From Streptomyces tropicalis (lineage in GTDB: Bacteria; Actinomycetota; Actinomycetes; Streptomycetales; Streptomycetaceae): a stretch of 64,000 nucleotides of DNA. The stretch lies in contig NZ_JARJBB010000006.1 of assembly GCF_029269835.1 (NCBI RefSeq), positions 186,001 through 250,000 on the forward strand. Reading direction: 5' to 3'. Shown one piece after another: positions 47,600 to 56,063 of this stretch. The notes under the pieces were generated by a model, which saw nothing but the letters and a program-made list of their open reading frames with translations, was not told the DNA's origin and made no database searches. The position numbers and the translations under genes are program-made. Each line of letters opens with the position of its first letter. Within the stretch, counting starts at the first letter, position 1.

Positions 47600-48018
47600 T
47601 ACGTTCCCCCTGTTTGTGCCGCCTTGTAGGCCACCAGCCGCTAACGGGCCCAGATGTCCGGCATCGTGTCGGCTGTTCACCTTCCTACACCAGAGCGCCA
47701 TTCGTGAAACGCCGTCATGACGCACCACGAGAGCTGAGATTTGGACACGCACACGGTCGCCGTATGCGCCGTGCGGGCTTTATTGAAAAGACGAATAAAA
47801 AGAATTCAACAAACGTCGCCGGGGGAGGCGGGAAAGACTGGGAGTGGCTGAATTCGGGAGGCGGCCGGGCACCCCGGAGGGAGCGTCCGGCCGAAACTGC
47901 ATGACTTATCACACCTTATTCCCTCTCACACATCGATGACAAGTGGCACATGTCTCCGGCATGGCGGGAACGCCCCGGCGGTCTCCCGCGGCTCGTTCCC
48001 GCCACGCACCGCCCCGGC
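47600..48018. other. Upstream region of the SARP gene
   Basis: 419 bases without a gene. It includes an AT-rich island (about 47,780-47,815), the likely SARP promoter, and the 3' flank of the amide ligase gene. The rest holds no repeat or frame that I could support. Confidence 0.5.
47781..47809 (-). promoter_or_regulatory. Candidate promoter of the SARP gene
   Basis: On the minus strand TTGAAT (47809-47804) and TCAATA (47786-47781) are separated by 17 bases within a run of A/T that is exceptional for this genome. The leader to the GTG would be about 170 bases. Confidence 0.35.
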
Positions 48019-49893
48019 TCAGCACCGCAGTTCGACCCCGTACGCCGTCAGCCAGGTGTTCAGCTGGAGCACCATCTCCATGCTGGCGCGCTCCACCCAG
48101 GCGAACGCCCCGCTCGGGGCACCGGCGGCGTCGAGCGCCGCGCTGGTCGCCCCGGTGTCCAGCAGCGGGGCGACGGGCGCGGACGGGTCCTTGGCCAGCT
48201 CGCCGAACCGGTGCCGCACGAACTCACCGTAGGCCGCCTCCTGCACCGTCGGATAGGCACTCTTGGGCCGCTGCAGGACCTGCCGGGGCAGCAGGTCGGC
48301 GACGGCCGACCGCAGCAGGCTCTTCTCCTGGCCGCCGACCCGCTTCATCCCGGCCGGCACGTTGTAGACGTACTCCACGAGCGCCCGGTCGCAGAACGGC
48401 GGCCGCAGCTGCACCCCGTGCGCCATGCTCATCCGGTCCGCGCGGTCCAGGTGCGTCGGCGCCCACCGGGTCAGGGCCAAGTAAGTGATCTCCCGCGCCC
48501 GCCGCTCGGCCGGCTGCTCGCCCGGCACGTGCGGCACCTCGGCCAGCGCGTCCCTGTAGTGCTGGTCGGCGTACTCCATGAAGTCCAGCTCCCGGCGCAG
48601 GCCGCGGTCGACCAGCGAGCAGCCGAGGCCGCCGGCGGCCGCGTCGTGGCCGCGCTCGAAGGAGATCCAGGGAAACGTCGTGGAGTTGCTGTGCTTCGGG
48701 TCGTACGACCAGAAGTACCCGTTGAAGACCTCGTCGGCGGTCTCGCCGGAGAGCACGGAGGTCACGCCCGCCTCGCGCAGCGCCTCGAAGAAGAGCAGCA
48801 GGGAGACGTCCATGTCCCCGAGCGGCGAGGGCGTGTCCTGGCAGCGCAGGGCCGCCTCGTGCACCCGCGGGTCGGTCAGCGCGGCGGTGTCCAGCAGGAT
48901 CTCGGTGTGGTCGGTGCCGATGTGCTCCGCGGCAAGTGCCGCGTAGGGCGCGTCGGGTGTGGCGCGCATCGTCGGGTGGGGCTCGAAGTTCTCCGCGTAG
49001 CCGCGGAAGTTGACCGAGAACGACCGCAGGCGGCCGGAGCCGGAGGCGGTGACCGCGCGGGCCGCGAGGGCGGTGAGCGCGCTGGAGTCGATGCCCCCGG
49101 AGAGCATCGCACCGACCGCGACGTCCGCCCGCAGATGCGTGGCGACCGCCTCGCCGAGCAGCCGGCGCACGGTGGCCACGGTGGCCTCCAGCGTGTCCTC
49201 GTGCGGCCGGGCGGGCAGCGACCAGTAGCGCCGCCGGCCGGTGCCGGAGCGCCGGACGGTCAGCACATGGCCCGGGAGCACCTCGCACATGCCGCGGAAC
49301 ACCCCGGTGCCCGGCTTGCGGCTGTGCGCGAACAGTTCGCGCAGCCCGTCGGCGTCCACCACCGGGCGGACGGCTGGGTGCGCCAGCAGCGCCTTGGGCT
49401 CGGAGCCGAAGAGCACGCCCGAGGGGGTCAGGTGGTATGCCAGCGGCTTCACCCCGAGCCGGTCGCGCACCAGGTGCAGCTCCTCGCGGCGTACGTCCCA
49501 CACCGCGAGGGCGAACAGGCCCTCCAGGTGTGCGGCGAAGTCCGCTCCCCACTCCAGGAAGGCGTGCAGGGCCACCTCGGCGTCGCTGCGGCCGGTGAAC
49601 CGGTGGCCGCCGGCGGCCAGCCGGCTGCGCAGTTCGGGCTCGTTGGTGATCGCGCCGTCCAGCACCAGCACGGCCAGAGGCCGCCCGTCCTCGGACTCGG
49701 CGACGGCGGGCTGCCGTCCGTGGGCGCGGTCGAGCAGGGCGAGCCGCCGGTGCGCGAGCGCCGCGTGGCCCTCGATCCACTCCCCCGGCCCGTCGGGGCC
49801 GCGGTGGGCCAGGGTGTCCGCCATGGCCCGTACGGTGGCTGCCTCGGGCACCAGGTCCCGCTCGAAGTCCACCCAGCCGGCCAGTCCGCTCAT
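48019..49893 (-). CDS. Asparagine-synthetase-like amide ligase with degenerate glutaminase
   Basis: 624 residues in the AsnB arrangement. The N-terminal Ntn glutaminase domain is followed by an ATP-pyrophosphatase synthetase domain with PP-loop LSGGIDSSALTALAAR near residue 265. The start MSGLAGWVDF has Ser where the nucleophilic Cys2 of AsnB should be, and the NGEIYN motif reads DGAITN. Glutamine hydrolysis is therefore unlikely. Homologues in pentangular polyketide clusters amidate a polyketide carboxylate or join it to an amino acid, and beta-lactam synthetase is another Cys-less relative. ATG 49893 overlaps the upstream stop by four bases. Confidence 0.9.
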   Translation of the reverse strand: MSGLAGWVDFERDLVPEAATVRAMADTLAHRGPDGPGEWIEGHAALAHRRLALLDRAHGRQPAVAESEDGRPLAVLVLDGAITNEPELRSRLAAGGHRFTGRSDAEVALHAFLEWGADFAAHLEGLFALAVWDVRREELHLVRDRLGVKPLAYHLTPSGVLFGSEPKALLAHPAVRPVVDADGLRELFAHSRKPGTGVFRGMCEVLPGHVLTVRRSGTGRRRYWSLPARPHEDTLEATVATVRRLLGEAVATHLRADVAVGAMLSGGIDSSALTALAARAVTASGSGRLRSFSVNFRGYAENFEPHPTMRATPDAPYAALAAEHIGTDHTEILLDTAALTDPRVHEAALRCQDTPSPLGDMDVSLLLFFEALREAGVTSVLSGETADEVFNGYFWSYDPKHSNSTTFPWISFERGHDAAAGGLGCSLVDRGLRRELDFMEYADQHYRDALAEVPHVPGEQPAERRAREITYLALTRWAPTHLDRADRMSMAHGVQLRPPFCDRALVEYVYNVPAGMKRVGGQEKSLLRSAVADLLPRQVLQRPKSAYPTVQEAAYGEFVRHRFGELAKDPSAPVAPLLDTGATSAALDAAGAPSGAFAWVERASMEMVLQLNTWLTAYGVELRC

Positions 49894-50477
49894 CGTGGGG
49901 TCCTCTCGTTCGCAGTCTCGGATGCTTGCGGTGTGCCGTGGGCGGGCGGTGCCGCCGCCGCATCACCCGCCCCCGCCCTCCCGGCGCTCCCGCCGCCGGG
50001 GGCCGGTGCGTCGGTCCCGACCGTCACCAGGGACAGTCCGTGGCGCTCCACCGCCGTGCGGAACGCGGCGAGTCCGGGCGTCCCGCCGCCGCGCACGGCG
50101 ACGCCCAGCCGCCGCGGTGCCGCGTCCCCGTACCTGCGGTACAGCTCCAGGTAGCCGCGGGCCGTGCGCTCGGGGTCCGTCAGCAGGGTGAAGCGGGCGG
50201 GCCACCGTCGCCCCTGCCAGGTCAGGGCGCCGTCCGCACCGCCGGCGAAGTTGAGCCGCCAGCCGCTGCCGGTGGCGACGACCAGCGCGTCGCCGAGTGT
50301 GTGCACGCCCGCGGGCACGGTGTACGCGCGGCCGGTGCGCCGGCCGGTGAAGTGCAGCAGGGCCAGGCGCGCGCCCACCGGGCCCGGGTCCGGGCGGGAG
50401 AGCAGCTCCCGCATCCGGGCGTCGGCGGCCGCCCGCTCCTCCCCCTCGGGCAGGTCCCGGACGATCTCGGCGGTCAC
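49890..50477 (-). CDS. Nitroreductase/deazaflavin-like split-barrel protein
   Basis: 195 residues. The core LALLHFTGRRTGRAYTVPAGVHTLGDALVVATGSGWRLNF resembles the F420/FMN split beta-barrel family (DUF385/Ddn-like), typical of actinobacteria. The C-terminal 50 residues are Ala/Gly/Pro-rich and probably disordered. A redox role on the polyketide is inferred from position only. GTG 50477 overlaps the preceding stop (GTGA). Confidence 0.65.
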   Translation of the reverse strand: MTAEIVRDLPEGEERAAADARMRELLSRPDPGPVGARLALLHFTGRRTGRAYTVPAGVHTLGDALVVATGSGWRLNFAGGADGALTWQGRRWPARFTLLTDPERTARGYLELYRRYGDAAPRRLGVAVRGGGTPGLAAFRTAVERHGLSLVTVGTDAPAPGGGSAGRAGAGDAAAAPPAHGTPQASETANERTPR

Positions 50478-50923
50478 GACAGCACCACCGCGGCCGCCGT
50501 CAGCGTGCAGCCCGCGACCGCGCAGCAGGTGCGCACGAGGTGCCAGCCCCGCCAGGCCGGCCGGGGGTCGCGCCAGTGGGGGCCGAGGTCCTCCGGGCGG
50601 GTCTGCTTCACCCGGCGGTTCATGGGGACGTTCCTGGTCTGCGACACCACGGCGACCCCGGCCATGGACACCGCCGCCAGCGCGAACAGCAGCCGGGCGG
50701 CGCCGTCGGCGCGGACCGCGAAGCCGACGTCGATGGCGGTGGAGCCGGTCACGATGAAGGGCATGATCCGGTCGTAGCGCCTGCCGAGCAGCCGGTGGGT
50801 GTCCACGTACCGCTCCGGGGTCATCGCGATCAGCGCGGGCATCACGCTGAGCGCGACCGCGAACAGCACCCCCGCCACCAGGCCGGTGCCCAGGAGCACC
50901 AGCACACTCAACGCCTCCACCAT
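50474..50923 (-). CDS. DUF1772 membrane protein (anthrone-oxygenase-like)
   Basis: 149 residues with four predicted membrane helices (LSVLVLLGTGLVAGVLFAVALSVMPAL, then IVTGSTAIDVGF, LLFALAAVSMAGVAVVSQ and a C-terminal helix). The NVPMNRRV motif is typical of DUF1772/PF08592. Some members in polyketide clusters act as anthrone oxygenases. First gene of a three-gene operon with the nitroreductase-like and amide ligase genes. ATG 50923 with GAGGAGG upstream. Divergent from the flavin hydroxylase. Confidence 0.85.
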   Translation of the reverse strand: MVEALSVLVLLGTGLVAGVLFAVALSVMPALIAMTPERYVDTHRLLGRRYDRIMPFIVTGSTAIDVGFAVRADGAARLLFALAAVSMAGVAVVSQTRNVPMNRRVKQTRPEDLGPHWRDPRPAWRGWHLVRTCCAVAGCTLTAAAVVLS

Positions 50924-51138
50924 GGTTCGGGTCCTCCTCGAAGGTGCCAGGGGCACGGGTCGGTCGGGCTCGGGCGACTCGAACCTGTCAGCCGCGCCTC
51001 GGGCACCACTCGAATCCGCCTGGGGGCACTCCGTGCCGTGACCGGCGCGTCCGGAGCGGGCACGAGTCCGGTTCGAGCGGGCGGCGGTTGCATCGGACCC
51101 ACCTGTCCGAGCACATCCGCACCTGTACGGGAGCCGGT
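50924..51138. promoter_or_regulatory. Divergent promoter region with recurring TCGAA/TCGAG boxes
   Basis: This 215-base region separates the amide-ligase operon from the flavin hydroxylase gene. It contains GACTCGAACC (50976-50985), CACTCGAATCC (51007-51017) and the inverted GTTCGAGCGG (51071-51080). TCGA-containing heptamers of this type are bound by SARP regulators, but the spacing is not the usual 11 bases, so the match is only suggestive. Confidence 0.35.
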
Positions 51139-52731
51139 ATGGCAGAAGAGACGACCGACGTTCTGATCGTGGGCGGCAGCATGGTGGGGCTGGCCCAGGC
51201 ACTGTTCCTCGCCCAGCAGGGCGTCCGCACGCTGCTGGTGGAGCGGCACCCCGAGATCTCGGCGCACCCCCGCGCCCAGGCGGCGAGCCCGCGCACCATG
51301 GAGCTGATGCGGGCCCTGGGCCTGGAGGAGGCGGTGCGCGCGCAGGAGAACCCGTACGCGCACTACGGCGACGTCCTCCAGGTGGAGTCGCTCACCGGGG
51401 CCGAACTGGGCCGGTTCGACGGGCCGTTCCGGCACGACCCCAACGAGGTGGCCGGCACCGGCTGGACGCTGATCGGGCAGGACCGCCTGGAGCCGGTGCT
51501 GCGGGCCCGCGCCGAGGAGCTGGGGGCGGACGTCCGCTTCGGCACGGAGATGACCCGGTTCACCCAGGACGCCGACGGCGTCACCGCGGTGCTGCGGGGC
51601 GGTGCGGGCGGGGAGCGCACCGTGCGGGCCGCCTACCTGGTCGCCGCCGACGGCTCACGGGCGCCGGTGCGCTCCGCCCTCGGTATCGGCGAGCACGGCC
51701 CGGGTGTGTTCGGACGGCAGATGAACGTCGTCTTCCACGCCGACCTCGACCCGTACGTCGCGGGGCGCACCTTCTTCCTGTGCTTCGTCAGCAACGACCG
51801 CGTGAAGGGGGTGCTCGGCAAGCTCGGCGGCGACGGCTCCGACCGCTGGGTGCTGGCGCCCAGCCTCCCGCCGGACAGGCAGCACGAGGAGTTCGGCGCC
51901 GAGGACTGCGTCGAGCTGGTGCGGGCCGCGGTGGGCGTGCCGGACCTCCCGGTCCGGATCGAGTCGGCGACCGGCTGGGAGATCGCCGCCAGGGTGGCCG
52001 ACGGCTTCCGCTCGGGCCGGGTGCTGCTGGCCGGCGACTGCGCGCACGTCATGCCGCCCACCGGCGGGTTCGGCGGCAACATGGGCATCCAGGACGCGCA
52101 CAACCTGGCGTGGAAGCTGGCGCTGGTCCTGCGCGGTGCGGCGGACCCCGCGCTGCTGGACAGCTACGAGCAGGAGCGCGCGCCGGTCGCGGAGTTCACC
52201 GTCGACCAGGGGGTCATCCGCTACCTCCAGCGCAGCGGTCTGGACGCGGCGGCCGCGGCCCGGCACCGGCCGGAGTCGACGGTGCTCTTCGGGCACGTGT
52301 ACCGCTCCGGCGCCGTGCTCGCGGAGGCCGGTCCCGACGACGGCGCCCCGGTGGAGGACCCGACCGCTCCCTCCGGCCGGCCCGGCACCCGCGCCCCGCA
52401 CCTGCCCGTCGTCCGGTCGGGCAAGGAGGTGCCGCTGCACGACCTGTTCGACGGCGGCTTCTGGCTGCTGGCCGGGCCGGACGGCGCCGGCTGGGAGGCC
52501 GCGTGCGCGGAGCCGTCGCTGCCGGTCGCGGTGGCGTGCCACCGGGTGGGGGCGGAGGAGCCGGCGGTGACCGCGGAGCGCTTCCTCGCCCGGTACGGGG
52601 TCGGCGCGTCCGGGGCGGTGCTGGTCCGGCCGGACGGGTTCGTCGCGTGGCGCGCGCCGGCCCTGCCGGGCGACCCGGCGGCGGCCCTCGCCACGGCCCT
52701 CGCCCACGTCCTGACCGGCACCACCGGCTGA
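51139..52731 (+). CDS. FAD-dependent aromatic hydroxylase (PHBH type) 1
   Basis: 530-residue group A flavoprotein monooxygenase. The FAD motif VLIVGGSMVGLAQALFLAQ is near residue 8, the DG motif in VAADGSRAPVRSALG, and the GD motif in LLAGDCAHVMPPTGGFGGN. The C-terminal thioredoxin-like domain ends in GAVLVRPDGFVAWRAP. It is related to PgaE/RdmE/OxyS-type hydroxylases of aromatic polyketides and uses NADPH and O2. ATG 51139 with ACGGGAG ahead. It is the only rightward tailoring gene in the left half of the cluster. Confidence 0.94.
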   Translation: MAEETTDVLIVGGSMVGLAQALFLAQQGVRTLLVERHPEISAHPRAQAASPRTMELMRALGLEEAVRAQENPYAHYGDVLQVESLTGAELGRFDGPFRHDPNEVAGTGWTLIGQDRLEPVLRARAEELGADVRFGTEMTRFTQDADGVTAVLRGGAGGERTVRAAYLVAADGSRAPVRSALGIGEHGPGVFGRQMNVVFHADLDPYVAGRTFFLCFVSNDRVKGVLGKLGGDGSDRWVLAPSLPPDRQHEEFGAEDCVELVRAAVGVPDLPVRIESATGWEIAARVADGFRSGRVLLAGDCAHVMPPTGGFGGNMGIQDAHNLAWKLALVLRGAADPALLDSYEQERAPVAEFTVDQGVIRYLQRSGLDAAAAARHRPESTVLFGHVYRSGAVLAEAGPDDGAPVEDPTAPSGRPGTRAPHLPVVRSGKEVPLHDLFDGGFWLLAGPDGAGWEAACAEPSLPVAVACHRVGAEEPAVTAERFLARYGVGASGAVLVRPDGFVAWRAPALPGDPAAALATALAHVLTGTTG

Positions 52732-53161
52732 CCCCGGCCGTTCACACGGACGTCCGTGCGCTCGGGGGCTTCGCGGCACGGACCACGCACGTGGGCACCA
52801 CGCACGTGGACAGCGCGCTCATGGGGACAGCGGCGCGCGGGTGCCGCGCCCGCGGGCGCCACGCGCGCCCGCCGTGCCGGGCCCCCGGGACGGGCTCCGG
52901 CACGGCGGGCGGCGGGGCGGCGTACGGTGCCGCCCCGCCGGACGCGCGTGCGGCGGGGCGCGGCGGCCCGGGGGCCGGGGCCTTTCTTTCGGACCAGGTC
53001 GGCTTCCGCCGGCGGCGCCTTGCCGTGGGGTCGAGCGGGGTCCGGTGCGTGCGGCTGCAAGGCGGAGGAGGGCGGCGACGCGGAGCGTCGACAACCGAGG
53101 ACAACGCCGCAGATGTGCGTGCCGGACCCCGCGTCCCCCGGCAAGACCCGAAAGAGAGGCC
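52732..53161. other. Gene-free region between convergent hydroxylase genes
   Basis: 430 bases. It contains a 14-base perfect palindrome (52745-52758), two copies of CCACGCACGTGG fifteen bases apart (52783-52794 and 52798-52809), and two tandem terminator hairpins (52866-52939). No supported open frame. Confidence 0.6.
52866..52939. terminator. Tandem terminator hairpins
   Basis: The first stem is 15 bp (52866-52880 with 52897-52911). The second is 11 bp (52911-52921 with 52929-52939), loop seven bases. They lie between convergent genes and should stop transcription from both sides. Confidence 0.7.
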
Positions 53162-54769
53162 CTAGGTGCGGTCCAGGATGCGGTGCAGGGCGGCGATCGC
53201 GGAGCGATCGACCGGGCCGGTGCGGCCGGCGGTGGCGCGCCATCCGACGAACCCGTCGGGGCGCACCAGCACCGCGCCGCCGGGCAGCACGCCGTAGCGG
53301 CGGCGGAACGCGCCGTCCTGGTCGCGGAACGCCGCCCCGGCGCCGACCCGGACCGACCTCAGGGCGATGCCGAGCGCCTCCGCCGCCTGTTCGACGGCGG
53401 CCGGCCAGGGGCCCGCGGCCTCGTCCACGAGCAGGGCGAACCCGTCGCCGAACAGGTCCGCCACCGGCAGCGGTCCGTCGGGACCGTCCAGGACCAGGTG
53501 CGGGGCGCGCGTGCCGGGGCCCGCGCTCGGGTGCTCGGGGTCCTCCACGAGCGTGTCCGGGGCGCCCTCCTCGGGGGCGAACGCGCCGGAGCGGTAGCAG
53601 TAGCCGAAGGTCATCGTCGTCTCGCTGAGCAGTTCGTCGGCGACCTCGTGGTACTGCTTGCCGTCGCGGACCGCGAACCGCAGCATGGCCTGGCGCACGG
53701 TCTCCTCCGCGACCGGCCGCCGCTCCGCGTCGTAGCTGTCCAGCAGGGCGGGCCCGGCGGCGCCGGACAGCACCAGGCCCAGTTTCCATGCGAGGTTGTA
53801 GACGTCCTGGATGCCGGTGCTGGCGCCGAAGGCACCGGTGGGCGGCATCACGTGGGCGGCGTCCCCGGCGACGAACACCCGGCGGGTCGCGAGCCGGTCC
53901 GCCACCCGCGCGGAGATGTCCCAGGCCGGCATGTCCACCGACTCGATCTTCAGCGGGAGGTCCGGCACGCCCACCGCCGCCCGGACCAGGGAGATGCAGC
54001 GCTCCTCGGTGAAGTCCTCGGCGTTCTGGCCCTGTTCGGGGAAGAAGGAGACGTTGATGACCCAGCGGCGGTCGTTGTCCAGGGGGATGATCGTGCCGCG
54101 GACCTCGGGGTTGTTGACGTAGGCGGCGATGATCCGCCGGCCGCGCAGCGCCTCGTCGAGGTCGGCCTCGAAGAAGAAGCTGACCAGGTTGGTGAGGGTG
54201 CCGCGGCCGTGCGCGCCGATGCCGAGCATCTCGCGGAGCGGGCTGCGGCTGCCGTCCGCGGCGATCACGTAGGCCGCGCGGATCTCCGACTCGGTGCCGG
54301 TGGACAGGTCCCGGACGCGCGCCAGGACGCCGTCCGCGTCCTCCTCCAGGGCCTCCACGCGGGTGTGGAAGCGGACGTCGGCGCCGGCCTCCTCGGCGCG
54401 GGCGCGCAGGATCGGCTCCAGCTGGTTCTGGTCGATGAGCGTCCACTGCGTGGGGCTGATCCGGCCGATGTCCTCGGGCGAGGCGTTCGGCATCCGCACG
54501 CGTTCCTTGCCGGCCAGCGTCTCCACGTGCACCAGGTCGGTGTTGCCGGAGATCGGCGAGCGCCCGGCCCGCACCCGCTCCTCCATGCCGACGGCGCGGA
54601 AGAGCTCCATGGTGCGCGGGTTGATGGCGCGGGCCTTGGGGTGGGTGGAGGTGTCGGCGTGCCGTTCCACGAGGGTGGCGCGCACGCCGTGCCGGGCCAG
54701 GAAGACGGCCGCGGACAGGCCGGTCAGCCCGCCGCCGACGACGAGGACGGGCGTCTGCTCCTGCTTCAT
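53162..54769 (-). CDS. FAD-dependent aromatic hydroxylase (PHBH type) 2
   Basis: 535 residues. FAD motif VLVVGGGLTGLSAAVFLARHG near residue 8, DG motif VIAADGSRSPLREMLG, GD motif FVAGDAAHVMPPTGAFGAS. C-terminal thioredoxin-like domain ends GAVLVRPDGFVGWRA. It is similar to hydroxylase 1 and to TcmG-like enzymes. The ATG at 54769 overlaps the O-methyltransferase stop by four bases, with AAGGAGG upstream. The same frame stays open upstream opposite the O-methyltransferase, but that extension is not part of the gene. Confidence 0.94.
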   Translation of the reverse strand: MKQEQTPVLVVGGGLTGLSAAVFLARHGVRATLVERHADTSTHPKARAINPRTMELFRAVGMEERVRAGRSPISGNTDLVHVETLAGKERVRMPNASPEDIGRISPTQWTLIDQNQLEPILRARAEEAGADVRFHTRVEALEEDADGVLARVRDLSTGTESEIRAAYVIAADGSRSPLREMLGIGAHGRGTLTNLVSFFFEADLDEALRGRRIIAAYVNNPEVRGTIIPLDNDRRWVINVSFFPEQGQNAEDFTEERCISLVRAAVGVPDLPLKIESVDMPAWDISARVADRLATRRVFVAGDAAHVMPPTGAFGASTGIQDVYNLAWKLGLVLSGAAGPALLDSYDAERRPVAEETVRQAMLRFAVRDGKQYHEVADELLSETTMTFGYCYRSGAFAPEEGAPDTLVEDPEHPSAGPGTRAPHLVLDGPDGPLPVADLFGDGFALLVDEAAGPWPAAVEQAAEALGIALRSVRVGAGAAFRDQDGAFRRRYGVLPGGAVLVRPDGFVGWRATAGRTGPVDRSAIAALHRILDRT

Positions 54770-55812
54770 GCTGCTGCCTCCTTGTGGGCCGTCACGAGGG
54801 TGTGGGTGCCGAGCATCGGCTCCGCGGTCACGTCGGTGAAGCCGGCCTCGCGCAGCCAGTCCCCGCAGTCGGCGACCCGGTACTCGCTGCCGTCCTGGCT
54901 GACCAGCCTCATGTGCAGGCTGCTGAGGAGCCGTTCGGGGTCGCTGCGGTCGTCGTCGATCATGCGGTCGTAGACGAGGACGGTGCCGCCGGGGCGGACC
55001 GCGTCGTGGACGCGGCGCAGCAGTGTGCGGCAGCGGTCGGCGTCGAAGCCGTGCAGGATGTGCCCGAGGACGACCGCGTCGGACGGGGGCACGGGGTCGG
55101 TGAAGAAGTCGCCGCCGGCGAAGTCGATCCGGTCGGTGAGGCCGAGTCCCGAGACGTGCTCGGTGAACAGCGGCCGGGTGCGCTCCAGGTCGAAGCAGGT
55201 GGCCCGGAGGTGGGGGTGGGAGCGGACGAGGACGGCGGCGAGGTTGCCGCGGGCGCCGCCGAGGTCGGTGAAGGAGGTGTACCGGCTCCAGTCGACGCGG
55301 GCGGCCAGTTCCTCGCCCATGCGGTCGCTGTAGGCGTCCAGTCCGGCCAGGAACCGCTTCATCTTCGCGGGGTCCCGGTGCCGGTCGCCGACGAATCCGC
55401 CCTTGTCGGGGTCGAGGTGCTGGGGCTCGCCGGTGCGCAGCGCCTCGGTGAGGCGGCCCCAGGTCCCGTACAGCGTCTCGTTGGTCAGCTCGATGAATCC
55501 GCCGAGGTAGGCGGGCGCGTCCGGCACGAGGTAGGTCTGCGCCAGGGCGGAGTTGCGGTAGCGGCCGCCGCTGCGCTCCAGCAGGCCGAGTCCGGCCAGG
55601 GCGTCCAGGAAGTCGGCGGCCAGCCGGTCGTGCACGCCGGTGGTGCGGGCCACCTCGGCGCCGTCCCGGGGGCCGTCGGCGAGGGCGCCGAACACGCCGA
55701 GGGCGACGGCGCTGTGCAGCACCTTGGCGGCGCAGTCCGCGATGGTCAGCTTGATCAGGGGGCCCGGATCGACCGCCGCTGCCGTCGGGGTGGGTCCTTC
55801 GGTCGTCGTCAC
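54766..55812 (-). CDS. O-methyltransferase (class I, aromatic polyketide type) 1
   Basis: 348 residues. A dimerisation/helical N-domain (LIKLTIADCAAKVLHSAVALGVFGALADG) is followed by a Rossmann domain with SAM motif FTDLGGARGNLAAVLVRSHP and catalytic-region His in VVLGHILHGFDADRC. Relatives methylate phenolic hydroxyls (TcmN C-terminal domain, TcmO, DnrK). GTG 55812 with GGAGG five bases ahead. It is coupled to hydroxylase 2, so hydroxylation followed by methylation is a plausible pair. Confidence 0.92.
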   Translation of the reverse strand: MTTTEGPTPTAAAVDPGPLIKLTIADCAAKVLHSAVALGVFGALADGPRDGAEVARTTGVHDRLAADFLDALAGLGLLERSGGRYRNSALAQTYLVPDAPAYLGGFIELTNETLYGTWGRLTEALRTGEPQHLDPDKGGFVGDRHRDPAKMKRFLAGLDAYSDRMGEELAARVDWSRYTSFTDLGGARGNLAAVLVRSHPHLRATCFDLERTRPLFTEHVSGLGLTDRIDFAGGDFFTDPVPPSDAVVLGHILHGFDADRCRTLLRRVHDAVRPGGTVLVYDRMIDDDRSDPERLLSSLHMRLVSQDGSEYRVADCGDWLREAGFTDVTAEPMLGTHTLVTAHKEAAA

Positions 55813-55997
55813 TCAAGCCTCCAGGTCGGCGTCGGCGTCTGGCGTTCGGTGCGGTGGTGCCGACGATGGCCGTGACGTGTCGAGACGGGCTCGAAGAGCG
55901 CTGAAGCGCCCGGGCGCCGGAGCGGGCGTCCGGCGCGGTCGGTGCGCGCGCCCCGGCGGCCGCGGCCCGCCGCGGGGACGGGCGCCGGGACGGCGCG

Positions 55998-56044
55998 GGG
56001 CCGCCCCTCCCCCGGCGCGGATCGGCGCGGGGGAAGGGCGGCCC
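55998..56044 (-). terminator. Terminator hairpin after the efflux pump gene
   Basis: GGGCCGCCC pairs with GGGCGGCCC at the ends, with an inner TCCCCCG/CGGGGGA stem separated by one mismatch. It lies 20 bases beyond the stop at 56064. Confidence 0.6.
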
Positions 56045-56063
56045 GTGGGTGACGCGGTGCGGA

